A stretch of DNA of 60,883 nt from Desertimonas flava (GTDB lineage Bacteria > Actinomycetota > Acidimicrobiia > Acidimicrobiales > Ilumatobacteraceae), in assembly GCF_003426815.1 (NCBI RefSeq), contig NZ_QKYK01000033.1, positions 1-60,883 on the forward strand, read 5' to 3'. Below, piece after piece: positions 37,700-45,170 of this stretch. Position numbers and translations under genes: made by a program. Position 1 is the first letter of the stretch. Each line of letters starts with the position of its first letter. The notes beneath the pieces were generated by a model. It did no database searches. It saw only the letters and a program-made list of their open reading frames with translations, and was not told where the DNA came from.

Positions 37700-38173
37700 T
37701 TACTTGGGCGATGCGGATCGATCGGACGGACTGGACGCCCGATCCGGACGCAGGCCGGGATGGGCAAGCGAGAGTGCGACGTACTTGAGCTCCCACGCAA
37801 GGAGCCCGACGTGCGTCACGATGATGGTCGCGCCGAGGGCCGGACGCGAAATCCAGCCGGCGTCCTTCACAAGAAGTACGGCGAGCAGGATCAATCCGAG
37901 CCGGACGAGGTAGCCGAAGAGGATGGCGCCCATCATCAGGCTCAGCGAGATCCGCGCCGTCACGGCGATGATGCCGGCGGCGAGGGCGAAGTTGACGAGC
38001 ACGATGCCGACACCGAACAGCGACGACCAGGCGCCGTTACCGCCCCAGATGACCGCGCACACCGCGATGATGAGCGGGGCGACGAGCAGGCCGCGCTTGG
38101 AGAGGTCCTTGGTGACGTCGACCTCGGGCGCCGGACCGTCCAGGCGCGTGGTGAAGGTGTTGGCGGCGTTCAT
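37700..38173 (-). CDS. AtpI-like ATP synthase accessory membrane protein
   Basis: 157 residues, four membrane helices (APLIIAVCAVIWGGNGAWSS, GVGIVLVNFALAAGIIAV, MMGAILFGYLVRLGLILLAV, LGATIIVTHVGLLAWELKYV). Matches the ATP synthase I family by position and pattern (VNF, GYLVRLG). Such proteins aid c-ring assembly. Its ATG overlaps the stop of the preceding gene by 4 nt. Confidence 0.82.
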   Translation of the reverse strand: MNAANTFTTRLDGPAPEVDVTKDLSKRGLLVAPLIIAVCAVIWGGNGAWSSLFGVGIVLVNFALAAGIIAVTARISLSLMMGAILFGYLVRLGLILLAVLLVKDAGWISRPALGATIIVTHVGLLAWELKYVALSLAHPGLRPDRASSPSDRSASPK

Positions 38174-38520
38174 GATGCGGCGGCTTCCGGCGTGGCCCCG
38201 ACGGGGTCATCCTGGGTGGGCGAGGCGGTGCGCTGGGCTGTGGCTGCGCTGCGGCGCTCGGCTTCGAGGGCCTCCATCGTGGCCGTGTACCGGGCCTTCA
38301 TGATGATGAAGGTGCCGACGCCGGCGAGGAGGAAGAGGCCGATCATGAACCACGGCGTGGTGCCGAGCCAGCGATCGAGGAGCCAGCCGATGCCGAGGAA
38401 CACGACGAGCGTGATGACGGCGTCCATCCCCCGCCCGAGGGAGTCGCTGGATGCGCCCGCACGGGGTTGCATCGGCCGGACGACGCGGCGCACGGCGGTA
38501 GGCGAAGGGAGGAGTTTCAT
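38170..38520 (-). CDS. AtpZ/AtpI family protein, first gene of ATP operon
   Basis: 116 residues from ATG 38520; starts at 38472 or at the MDAV codon further on are possible because no clear ribosome site marks any of them. Two membrane helices, AVITLVVFLGIGWLLDRWLG and WFMIGLFLLAGVGTFIIMK, with LGTTPWFMI between, the usual AtpZ/AtpI hairpin. Followed by a basic helix and an Ala/Thr tail. Opens the ATP synthase operon. In some bacteria AtpZ forms a channel with AtpI. Confidence 0.78.
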   Translation of the reverse strand: MKLLPSPTAVRRVVRPMQPRAGASSDSLGRGMDAVITLVVFLGIGWLLDRWLGTTPWFMIGLFLLAGVGTFIIMKARYTATMEALEAERRSAATAQRTASPTQDDPVGATPEAAAS

Positions 38521-38661
38521 CGGCGTTGATGATGGTTCACGGCTGGTGATCAAGCTTGTGAACGCGAGCACAATGTAGCGAGTCCGGGCGCGGCGCGCAA
38601 GGTGAACGCACGGTCGGACCAAGGTTTTTCCAGGGTTTCCCGGTGGTCCTTTACCACACCC

Positions 38662-39192
38662 CTACCAGACGTCGCCGTCGCGCCAGTCGCACGTGAGCGC
38701 GGCCGACAGATCGAGCTCGACGCGGCCGGGCAGGACGTAGATCTCGGCGTCGTCGTCGGGGGTGCGGACGACACCGTCGGGGGTCAGGGCGAACGTCGGC
38801 CCGAGCCACTTGCGCCAGCCCAGCGGTTGGTAGACGGCGGCACCGTCCGGTCCGGCGGCGAGCCCGCCCATGTCGTAGGCGTGGGCGATCACCGTGCCGA
38901 GCTCGATCATCATCGCCGTGGCCATCCGCTGGCGGCGATGCGACGACCGCACGACGACGTTCTCGACGTAGCCGCAGCGCAGCGCCCGGCCCTGGTGGAT
39001 CAGCCGCCGTTGCGCGACCGCGGCATGGCCGACGAGGCGGTCGCCATCCCACGCGATGGCGTGCAGACCGCCCAGACCGTGATCCCAGTCGTCGTCGGTG
39101 AACGACACGTACTCGGCGGCGCACAGGGCCTTGGCGGCCTCGAGCACGGCGGGGTCGAGCGATGACGTCGGGTCGACACGTACCTCGTACAT
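38662..39192 (-). CDS. Aminoglycoside 2'-N-acetyltransferase, AAC(2') family
   Basis: 176 residues from ATG 39192; TACCCT lies 7 nt before it (leaderless). GNAT fold closely following mycobacterial AAC(2')-I throughout: FTDDDWDHGLGGLHAI near 31, GHAAVAQRRLIHQGRALRCGY near 55, the acetyl-CoA loop VVVRSSHRRQRMATAMM near 78, and the C-terminal TRTPDDDAEIYVLP region and CDWRDGDVW, nearly identical to the mycobacterial ends. AAC(2') enzymes acetylate the 2'-amino group of gentamicin-type drugs; in mycobacteria the gene is intrinsic and may have a cell-wall role. Confidence 0.9.
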   Translation of the reverse strand: MYEVRVDPTSSLDPAVLEAAKALCAAEYVSFTDDDWDHGLGGLHAIAWDGDRLVGHAAVAQRRLIHQGRALRCGYVENVVVRSSHRRQRMATAMMIELGTVIAHAYDMGGLAAGPDGAAVYQPLGWRKWLGPTFALTPDGVVRTPDDDAEIYVLPGRVELDLSAALTCDWRDGDVW

Positions 39193-39199
39193 CGCGACG

Positions 39200-39205
39200 A
39201 GGGTA
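39200..39205 (-). promoter_or_regulatory. -10 box of AAC(2') gene (leaderless)
   Basis: TACCCT on the minus strand, 7 nt before the ATG at 39192. It lies in the 22-nt gap after the amidohydrolase stop, so the resistance-type gene can be transcribed on its own. Confidence 0.5.
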
Positions 39206-39214
39206 GGTCGGAGA

Positions 39215-40978
39215 TCAGGCGGGGGCGGGTTGGGCGCCGCGGACGAGATGGCCGGGCAGGGCGCCGGTGTGCTCCCCGCCGCGGAACGTGACGGTGCCCC
39301 GCTTGGCGGTCATCACGTAGCCGTCGGCGTCCTGCAGCAGGCGACGACCGCCGGCGGGCAGGTCGCGGACGATGTGAGGACGGCGGGCGGCGAGCCGGTC
39401 GAGGTCGATGACGTTGACGTCGCCGAGGTAGCCGGGCGCGAGGACGCCGCGATCCATCCATCCGACCTGGCGGGCGGTGCGCTGGGTGAGGTGGTGCACC
39501 ATCAGCTCGACGGGAAGGGCGCCGTCGCCCGGCCGCTTGGTCCACAGGGCGAGGGCGGTGGTCGGGAAGCTGCCGTCGCTGATCGCGCCACAGTGGGCAC
39601 CGGCGTCGGACAGCCCGATGACCGAGTGCGGCGACAGCAACATCTCCCGGACGTCGTCGAGGTTGCCGGCGGCGTAGTTGAACAGCGTCATGTAGAGGAG
39701 CTGGCGCCCGTGGTCCTCGACCATTCGGTCGAGCGTCTCGATCACCGGGTCGACCCCTCTCGCCGTCGCGACGGCGGCGATGCTGGTGGACGGCGCCGGC
39801 TCGTAGTCGACCGGGTCGCTCATCGGGAAGAGCTTGTCGAACGACGTGAACAGCGTGGCCGCCAGCCCGTCCATGCCCGCCGTGACGGTCCGGTGCTCGG
39901 TGACGAGCCGGTCGCGGACGTCCGGGTCCCGCAGGGCGGCGACACGTTCGGCGAGCGGGCGGTCGGCGATCGCCCGGTACGACGGGCAGATGGCGACGGG
40001 ATTGATCGACGCCTCGAGACCCTGGAGCACCCCGACGGGCCGGGGCGCGACCTGCAGGCGCAGCGGCAGCCCGTCGGCCACGCCGGCGGCGACCCACGCC
40101 TCCATCTCCCGCCAGCGCTGCGGCACCTGCTCGACCTGCTGGACCGTCATCGACAGCGGGCGGCCCGACGTCTCGACCATCGAGCGCATCAGTGACATCT
40201 CCTCGCGCGAGAAGTCGGCGTCGGGGCTGAGGTAGGCGTCGGAGATCATCTGCACCACGCCCGTCCCGGCCTCGCCGACGGCGCCGACGAGGGCGAGCAA
40301 CTCGTCGGCGGTCGAGAACCGTGTGCCCAGCGGATCGCCGTCCTTGGTGCGATGGGCGTAGGTGCGGCTGGTGGTGAACCCGAGCGCTCCCGCCTCCACG
40401 CCCTCGCGAACGAGCGCGGCCATGCGGCCCAGCTCCTCGGCGGTCGGGATCTCGTCGGGGTCGGCGCCCCGTTCACCCATCACGTAGGCGCGCAGCGGGG
40501 CGTGCGTGACGTGGGTGCCGACGTCGAGCGTGTAGTCCCGCCGGTCGAGGGCGTCGAGGTACTGCGGGAACGTCTCCCAGTCCCACGGCAGTCCTTCGGC
40601 GAGCGCCGACCCTGGGATGTCCTCGACGCCTTCGAGCATGCCGATGAGCCAGGCGTGGTGCTCGTCGGTCGGCAGCGCCGGGGCGAAGCCGACTCCGCAG
40701 TTGCCCATCGCCAGCGACGTGACGCCGTGCTGGCTCGACGGGGCGAGCACCGAGTCCCACGTGGCCTGCCCGTCGAAGTGGGTGTGGATGTCGACGAAGC
40801 CGGGGGTGACGAGCAGGCCGTCGGCGTCGACGACCTCGGCGTCGCTCGCGGCGGTATCGGCCTCGCCTGCGCCGACGGCGGCGACGACGCCGTCGCGGAT
40901 CACCACGTCGCCGACACGGGCCGGCGCCCCGGTGCCGTCGACGACGCGGCCGTTGCGGATCACGAGTTCACGAGCCAT
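39215..40978 (-). CDS. Amidohydrolase family protein, D-aminoacylase-like
   Basis: 587 residues. Opens with the composite beta-domain LVIRNGRVVDGTGAPARVGDV, then the metal motif VTPGFVDIHTHFDGQATWD near residue 60 (HxH). Later: GNCGVGFAP near 92, GALGFTTSRTYAH near 195, GLSDAGAHCG near 465 (metal Asp), and RQVGWMDRGVLAPGYLGDVNVID near 510. This is the Amidohydro_3/N-acyl-D-amino-acid deacylase type. The substrate is not certain; these proteins are abundant in actinobacteria and often misnamed. Same strand as the AAC(2') gene, 22 nt apart. Confidence 0.88.
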   Translation of the reverse strand: MARELVIRNGRVVDGTGAPARVGDVVIRDGVVAAVGAGEADTAASDAEVVDADGLLVTPGFVDIHTHFDGQATWDSVLAPSSQHGVTSLAMGNCGVGFAPALPTDEHHAWLIGMLEGVEDIPGSALAEGLPWDWETFPQYLDALDRRDYTLDVGTHVTHAPLRAYVMGERGADPDEIPTAEELGRMAALVREGVEAGALGFTTSRTYAHRTKDGDPLGTRFSTADELLALVGAVGEAGTGVVQMISDAYLSPDADFSREEMSLMRSMVETSGRPLSMTVQQVEQVPQRWREMEAWVAAGVADGLPLRLQVAPRPVGVLQGLEASINPVAICPSYRAIADRPLAERVAALRDPDVRDRLVTEHRTVTAGMDGLAATLFTSFDKLFPMSDPVDYEPAPSTSIAAVATARGVDPVIETLDRMVEDHGRQLLYMTLFNYAAGNLDDVREMLLSPHSVIGLSDAGAHCGAISDGSFPTTALALWTKRPGDGALPVELMVHHLTQRTARQVGWMDRGVLAPGYLGDVNVIDLDRLAARRPHIVRDLPAGGRRLLQDADGYVMTAKRGTVTFRGGEHTGALPGHLVRGAQPAPA

Positions 40979-41028
40979 GCCCCATCTTCACGCGCCCCAC
41001 TCCCCTGCGTTCAGTCGTGCGTCGCGAC

Positions 41029-41095
41029 CCATCCGAGTGTCGAACCGCACCGGAGTGCCGAGCGCCCGACTCCGGGGCCTCCGACACTCGGATGG
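41029..41095. repeat. Nested inverted repeat in a divergent intergenic region
   Basis: Outer arms CCATCCGAGTGTCG and CGACACTCGGATGG (14 bp, perfect) enclose inner arms CCGGAGT and ACTCCGG (7 bp). It occupies about half of the 144-bp gap between the divergently transcribed amidohydrolase and alpha/beta hydrolase genes. Could form a cruciform or be a small mobile palindrome. Confidence 0.85.
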
Positions 41096-41122
41096 CGGCC
41101 GCCGGATGGCAGGCTCGGCGGG

Positions 41123-41722
41123 ATGACGGTGCGGCTCACGACCTCCGACGGCCACCCACTCGCCGCCGACGTCGTCGATCCGGACGGGATGCCGGCCGCC
41201 GCGGTCGTCGTGTGCCACCCGCATCCGCTCTACGGCGGCAACCGATACCACCCGGTGGTCGACGCCGTGTTCCGGCTGGCGCCGACCACGGGGATCCGGG
41301 CGATCCGCTTCGACTTCCGGGCCGACCACGACAACGGCCGGGGCGAACGGCTCGATCTGGTCGCCGCCCTCGAAGCGATCGCCTCGGGCGCCACCGGGCC
41401 CGCCTTCGTCGTGGGCTACTCGTTCGGCGCCGCCGTGGCGATGACCACCGAGGACGATCGCATCGCCGCGGTCGTCGCGGTCGCGCCACCCCTCGTGGCG
41501 ACGTCGCCTCCGCCCGTCCGGCCGACGCTGATCCTCACACCGAGCGACGACCAGTTCTGCCCGCCGGCGGCCGCCGCGGCGATCGCCGCGACGTGGCCGG
41601 TCGACGGTCCCGACGTGGCGCTCGAGGTGGTCGACTCCGCAGACCACTTCCTGCTGGGCCGCGCCGACGAGATCGCCCGGCGGGCGATCTCGTGGATCTC
41701 CGACCGCATCGACGGGTCCTGA
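41123..41722 (+). CDS. Alpha/beta hydrolase (CHPHP-type)
   Basis: 199 residues from ATG 41123. Compact hydrolase with the oxyanion segment VVCHPHPLYGGNRYHPVV near residue 33, nucleophile in VVGYSFGAAVAM near 98, Asp near TPSDDQFCPP (140) and His in DSADHFLLG near 175: a complete Ser-Asp-His triad. Lacks a lid domain. Related proteins are dienelactone-hydrolase-like; substrate unknown. Its stop codon abuts the stop of the convergent ThrRS gene with no gap. Confidence 0.87.
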   Translation: MTVRLTTSDGHPLAADVVDPDGMPAAAVVVCHPHPLYGGNRYHPVVDAVFRLAPTTGIRAIRFDFRADHDNGRGERLDLVAALEAIASGATGPAFVVGYSFGAAVAMTTEDDRIAAVVAVAPPLVATSPPPVRPTLILTPSDDQFCPPAAAAAIAATWPVDGPDVALEVVDSADHFLLGRADEIARRAISWISDRIDGS

Positions 41723-42991
41723 TCACGGCCAGTCGACGGGGCGGCGGGCGGCGTGGGCGGCCGCGGCGAGTGCGACGAGATCGGCGAGGGCCAGCTCGAC
41801 GCGCGCGCCGTCGCCGAAGTCGTTCACCTGCAGCACTCCCGCCGCCGCCTCGGCGTCGCCCACCACGGCAACGAGCGCGTCGCGGGTGGTGCGGCACTGG
41901 CGGATCCGCGTCCCGATCGACCCCCCGACGACGAGCCGGGCCCGGAGTCCGGCCGCCACCAGGGCGTCGACCGCCCGCCGCGCCGCGACGTCGTGATCGG
42001 CCGCCACCGGGAGCACGCTCACCTGCACCGGTGCCAGCCACAGCGGCAGGCGGCCGCGGTGACGCTCGAGCACCGCTGCTGTGACGCGCTCCATCGAGCC
42101 GACCGTGCCGCGGTGCACCATGACGACGCGCCGGCGGGATCCGTCGGCGGCGTCGTAGGTGAGGTCGAACCGCTCCGGCTGGTTGCCGTCCACCTGGACC
42201 GTGGCGATCGTCTCGTCGTGGCCGCGGCCGTCGCGGACCTGGAGATCGAGCTTGGGTCCGTAGAAGGCCGCCTCGCCGGGCCCGTCGACGAGCTCGAGCC
42301 CGAACGCGTCGAGATCGACCGCCGCCGCAGCCTGGCGCAACGACTCCTCGGCCTGCTGCCACCACGCCTCGGAGCCGAGGAACCCGGGCCCGGGTCCGCG
42401 CCGTGACAACCGCACGTGATCGACCGACAGTCCGAGGATCCGCTGGGCTTCCAGCGCCGAGCGCAGCGCCACCGCCACCTCGTCGGCCAGCTGGTCGGGA
42501 CGGCAGAAGACGTGCGTGTCGTCGAGGTTGATCTGGCGGACACGAGCGAGCCCCGACACCACTCCCGATCGTTCGGCCCGGAACATCGCCCCCACCTCGT
42601 GCAGGCGCACCGGCAGCTCCCGCCACGAATGGCGGTCGGCGGCGAAGATCAGGGCGTGATGCGGGCAGTTGGCCGGTCGCAGCACGAGCTCGTCGCCGCC
42701 CACCGGCATCGGGGGGAACATGTCGTCGGAGAACTTCGCCCAGTGCCCCGACCGCTCGTACAGCGCCCGTTTGCCGAGCACCGGCGTGCGCACCTCCACG
42801 CAGCCGTCAGCTCGAGCGATGTCCCGGGCCAGCCGCTCGAGCTCGTCGCGGATCACCGTGCCGGCGGGGAGCCACAACGGCAGGCCGGCGCCGGCGAGCG
42901 GGTCGGTGTCGAAGATCCGCAGGTCGCGGTTGAGCTCGCGGTGGTCCGCGGGCTGGTCGCCGGGGTCGGCATCGGACGGGATGGCTGCCAT
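41723..42991 (-). CDS. thrS: Threonyl-tRNA synthetase, short form without TGS and editing domains
   Basis: 422 residues from ATG 42991, preceded by GAGGAG at 8 nt. Full-length bacterial ThrRS has about 640. The catalytic core is complete: motif 1 region LPLWLPAGTVIRDELERLARD, LRPANCPHHALIFA (zinc Cys), motif 2 RLHEVGAMFRAERSGVVSGLARVRQI, NLDDTHVFC (zinc His), motif 3 VMVHRGTVGSMER (zinc His), and the C-terminal anticodon-binding domain (VQVSVLPVAADHD). TGS and the second additional (editing) domain are missing at the N-terminus. It may be a paralog of a normal thrS elsewhere or the only copy. Preceded by a Thr-rich leader peptide. Confidence 0.88.
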   Translation of the reverse strand: MAAIPSDADPGDQPADHRELNRDLRIFDTDPLAGAGLPLWLPAGTVIRDELERLARDIARADGCVEVRTPVLGKRALYERSGHWAKFSDDMFPPMPVGGDELVLRPANCPHHALIFAADRHSWRELPVRLHEVGAMFRAERSGVVSGLARVRQINLDDTHVFCRPDQLADEVAVALRSALEAQRILGLSVDHVRLSRRGPGPGFLGSEAWWQQAEESLRQAAAAVDLDAFGLELVDGPGEAAFYGPKLDLQVRDGRGHDETIATVQVDGNQPERFDLTYDAADGSRRRVVMVHRGTVGSMERVTAAVLERHRGRLPLWLAPVQVSVLPVAADHDVAARRAVDALVAAGLRARLVVGGSIGTRIRQCRTTRDALVAVVGDAEAAAGVLQVNDFGDGARVELALADLVALAAAAHAARRPVDWP

Positions 42992-43054
42992 GGCGTTCGC
43001 TCCTCGAGCTGGGTCGGGTGTCGTTCGGCCGCTGGAGCCGGGACCGCTGCGAAC

Positions 43055-43077
43055 GCCTCGGAGCCGAGCTCCGGGGC
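43055..43077 (-). promoter_or_regulatory. Leader hairpin between the Thr leader peptide and ThrRS
   Basis: GCCTCGGAGC and GCTCCGGGGC form a 10-bp stem (one G-T) with loop CGA in the 5' leader, 15 nt after the leader-peptide stop. A later GGCTCC (minus strand, about 43033-43038) could compete for the GGAGC arm, so alternative folds are possible. No T-tract is seen. Confidence 0.45.
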
Positions 43078-43091
43078 CAGTTGGGTCTGCG

Positions 43092-43148
43092 TCAGTGCAG
43101 GTGGTCGCCGGAGGGATCCGGCGTGGTGGTCTGCATGCTGCGACGCAT
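43092..43148 (-). CDS. Threonine leader peptide of the ThrRS gene
   Basis: 18 residues, MRRSMQTTTPDPSGDHLH, with three Thr codons in a row (ACC ACC ACG). The ATG lies 7 nt after a TACCGT -10 box, the same leaderless arrangement seen at other genes here. The codons just after the Thr run can fold as CGCCGGA-TCCC-TCCGGCG. Stalling at Thr codons when charged tRNA-Thr is scarce would change folding of the leader and favour synthetase expression: classical attenuation logic, here inferred. Confidence 0.55.
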   Translation of the reverse strand: MRRSMQTTTPDPSGDHLH

Positions 43149-43155
43149 GGACGCG

Positions 43156-43161
43156 ACGGTA
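43156..43161 (-). promoter_or_regulatory. -10 box of the Thr leader / ThrRS transcript
   Basis: TACCGT on the minus strand, 7 nt before the leader-peptide ATG at 43148. Confidence 0.5.
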
Positions 43162-43180
43162 GTCGAGTCCACGTCGCGAT

Positions 43181-43256
43181 CCGGAGGGTAAATACCGGAC
43201 GCTTCGGTGGGGTACGTACCCTCCGGTCGCTGCGGTGGGCAACTACCCTCCCGTTG
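43181..43256 (+). repeat. Interspersed repeat AB, copy A
   Basis: Bases 43181-43214 (34 bp, CCGGAGGGTAAATACCGG then ACGCTTCGGTGGGGTA) are identical to the reverse complement of 51750-51783. GGAGGGT and its complement ACCCTCC recur three times to 43251, with a CGGTGGG spacer. Lies just upstream of the Thr leader promoter. Confidence 0.85.
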
Positions 43257-43265
43257 CCGGGGGGC

Positions 43266-44168
43266 TCAGGGGGTGGGGGCGGCGTTGGCGCGGAGGGTGA
43301 TGACGGCGGCGACCGTGAGGTAGCCGCGCCACTCGAGCTCGGCGGCCGGCGAGTAGCTGTCGAACTCGGGCGGCCAGCCGCCGTCGTCGAGCTGGCGGCT
43401 CGCCAGCCGGTCGAGCTCGGCGCCGATGATCGCCGGGTCGAAGAGCGACCGAGACGGCCCACCCGGGAACGGTGAGAAGTTGAGCGGGCGGAGGAACTCG
43501 TCGTCGCGCCCGCCCTCCACGTGCATCATCCCGTCGGCCGGGATCACCGCGCCGAGCCGCCGGGCGTGCCCGGTCGTCTCGTCGGTGGCGGCGAGGGCGT
43601 CGAGGAACGCGAGCGAGTACGTCAGCTCCAACGTGCTCGAGGATCGCTGTCTCGCGGCGATCTGGTCGAGGCAGTACCGCGTCGAGCGCACGAGCCACGG
43701 GTGGGCGGCGACCACCTCGTCGTGGCGCGCCAGCCGCAGGGCCGGCGCGGTCACGGCAGCGGTGATGTGGAGCGACGAGACGGTCGGGTCGGCGTCGCGC
43801 CAGAACGGGGCGCAGCCATCGGGACGGACGACGGGGAGGGCGAAGGGCAGCCCACCGTCGGCGAGGGCGACGCCGCCCAGCCAGTCGCAGAGCTTCACGG
43901 CGCTCGGCGTACGGATGCCGGTGAGGGCCGCCACCTCGTCGAACACCTCGAACGCGTGGAGGGCGGCACCGGGTTGACCCGCCCGATCGCGAAGGTCGGG
44001 CTCGAGCCCCCAGCCGTAACTGCCGTCGGGGTTCTGGTAGCCGTCGAGGGCCGACAGCACCTGCGGCGCGTCGACCGCACCGAGCTGCAACTGCAGCCGG
44101 AGCCGATCGAGCTGGCGTCCGTGGGTGGTCAAGAAGGCCTCGGCGGCAGCGAGGTCGACGTCGTTCAT
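43266..44168 (-). CDS. Terpenoid-cyclase-fold (alpha/alpha barrel) protein of unknown function
   Basis: 300 residues from ATG 44168, with GAGAGGAG 7 nt upstream. The protein is built of helical pairs with repeats such as ALDGYQNPDGSYGWGLEPDLRD (QNPDGSYGWG near residue 45), DGGLPFALP and DDGGWPPEFDSYSP near the end, the QW-like pattern of squalene cyclase and prenyltransferase folds. The catalytic DxDD of cyclases is not evident. Soluble. Upstream neighbour is an AraC regulator on the same strand. Confidence 0.72.
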   Translation of the reverse strand: MNDVDLAAAEAFLTTHGRQLDRLRLQLQLGAVDAPQVLSALDGYQNPDGSYGWGLEPDLRDRAGQPGAALHAFEVFDEVAALTGIRTPSAVKLCDWLGGVALADGGLPFALPVVRPDGCAPFWRDADPTVSSLHITAAVTAPALRLARHDEVVAAHPWLVRSTRYCLDQIAARQRSSSTLELTYSLAFLDALAATDETTGHARRLGAVIPADGMMHVEGGRDDEFLRPLNFSPFPGGPSRSLFDPAIIGAELDRLASRQLDDGGWPPEFDSYSPAAELEWRGYLTVAAVITLRANAAPTP

Positions 44169-44219
44169 CGTCCGGCTCCTCTCATCGGTCGGGTCATGGA
44201 TCGTGGGCCCGATCGTCAC

Positions 44220-45050
44220 TCACGCCGCGGCGTCGTGTCTTGAAGGATTCGGCCGCCGGGCTGGCTCCTTCGCCTGCAGCCGTTCGGCCTCGGCAGCGAG
44301 CAGGCGGGCCGGAGGCGCCCCGGCCAGCCGGGTGGACTCCCGGGTGAGGTGGGCTTGATCGGCGTAGCCGGACGAGAGCGCCAGCGACGCCAGCTCGCGG
44401 GTGGACGGATCGGCCTGCCGGGCTGCACGCAGGAAGCGTTGGAACCGGACGACGCGGGCCAGCGTTCGTGGCGAGTAGCCGACGGCGTCGTCGATGCGCC
44501 GGCGTAGCTGCCGCTCGCTGAGACCGACCTCCTCGGCGAGGTCGGGGACGGGGCGGTCGGGACGTTCGGCGATCAGGCCGGCGACGTGGACCGCTGCCGC
44601 GTCGGCCGTGTGCCGCCCCGCTGTCAATCGTGCGGCGACGGCGTCGACGAGCAGACCGGGCCACGCCTCGGGCGCCGCGGTGTCGCAACGTTCCACCAGC
44701 GCGCTCGCCGAGCGCCCCCAGAGATCGACGAGGGGAACGGTCCGGTCGCGCAGCTCCGACGCCGCCACCCCCAGCACGGCGGGTGCGACGCCGGTGCGGA
44801 ACCGCACGCCGACGGTGACCGAGCCGGGCGTCATCCGTGCGGTCACCACCGTCGTCGCCGGACCGGCCACCCGAATGCCCTGCTCACTGACGACCAGGTC
44901 GAGGCACGCGTCGGGAAGGATCGGCTGCTCGAACGTGACCCCGCCACCGGAGACGTCCCCGATCGACTCGCCGACGCGTTGCGTCCACACGCACCCGACG
45001 ACCGGCGTGAGTCGGGCCGGCGGCGCCAGTTCGACGTACCTCGACGACAT
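44220..45050 (-). CDS. AraC family transcriptional regulator
   Basis: 276 residues from ATG 45050 (MSSRYVELAPPARL). The N-terminal sensing domain (about 1-150) has VWTQRVGE, LPDACLDLVVSEQG and AGPATTVVTARMTPGSVTVGVRFR, the DUF6597-type pattern. The C-terminal double HTH begins VPDLAEEVGLSERQLRRRIDDAVGYSPRTLARVVRFQRFLRAAR in two blocks and ends LALSSGYADQAHLTRESTRLAG. Possible targets are the terpenoid-fold gene downstream or the divergent GNAT gene. Confidence 0.88.
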   Translation of the reverse strand: MSSRYVELAPPARLTPVVGCVWTQRVGESIGDVSGGGVTFEQPILPDACLDLVVSEQGIRVAGPATTVVTARMTPGSVTVGVRFRTGVAPAVLGVAASELRDRTVPLVDLWGRSASALVERCDTAAPEAWPGLLVDAVAARLTAGRHTADAAAVHVAGLIAERPDRPVPDLAEEVGLSERQLRRRIDDAVGYSPRTLARVVRFQRFLRAARQADPSTRELASLALSSGYADQAHLTRESTRLAGAPPARLLAAEAERLQAKEPARRPNPSRHDAAA

Positions 45051-45170
45051 CACCGACGTCGACGCTACGCCGTCGGACGAGCCCGGCGTCGACGGCCCGG
45101 ACGAGCCCGGGGGCGCCCGCCCTGCCCCGCCAGGATGGCGAATACGCCCACCGCCGGGCATCCTGAGTCG

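Noticed and set aside
42992-43160. T-box riboswitch upstream of the ThrRS gene
   Set aside because: No T-box consensus or specifier stem is visible; the Thr-codon leader peptide explains the region better.
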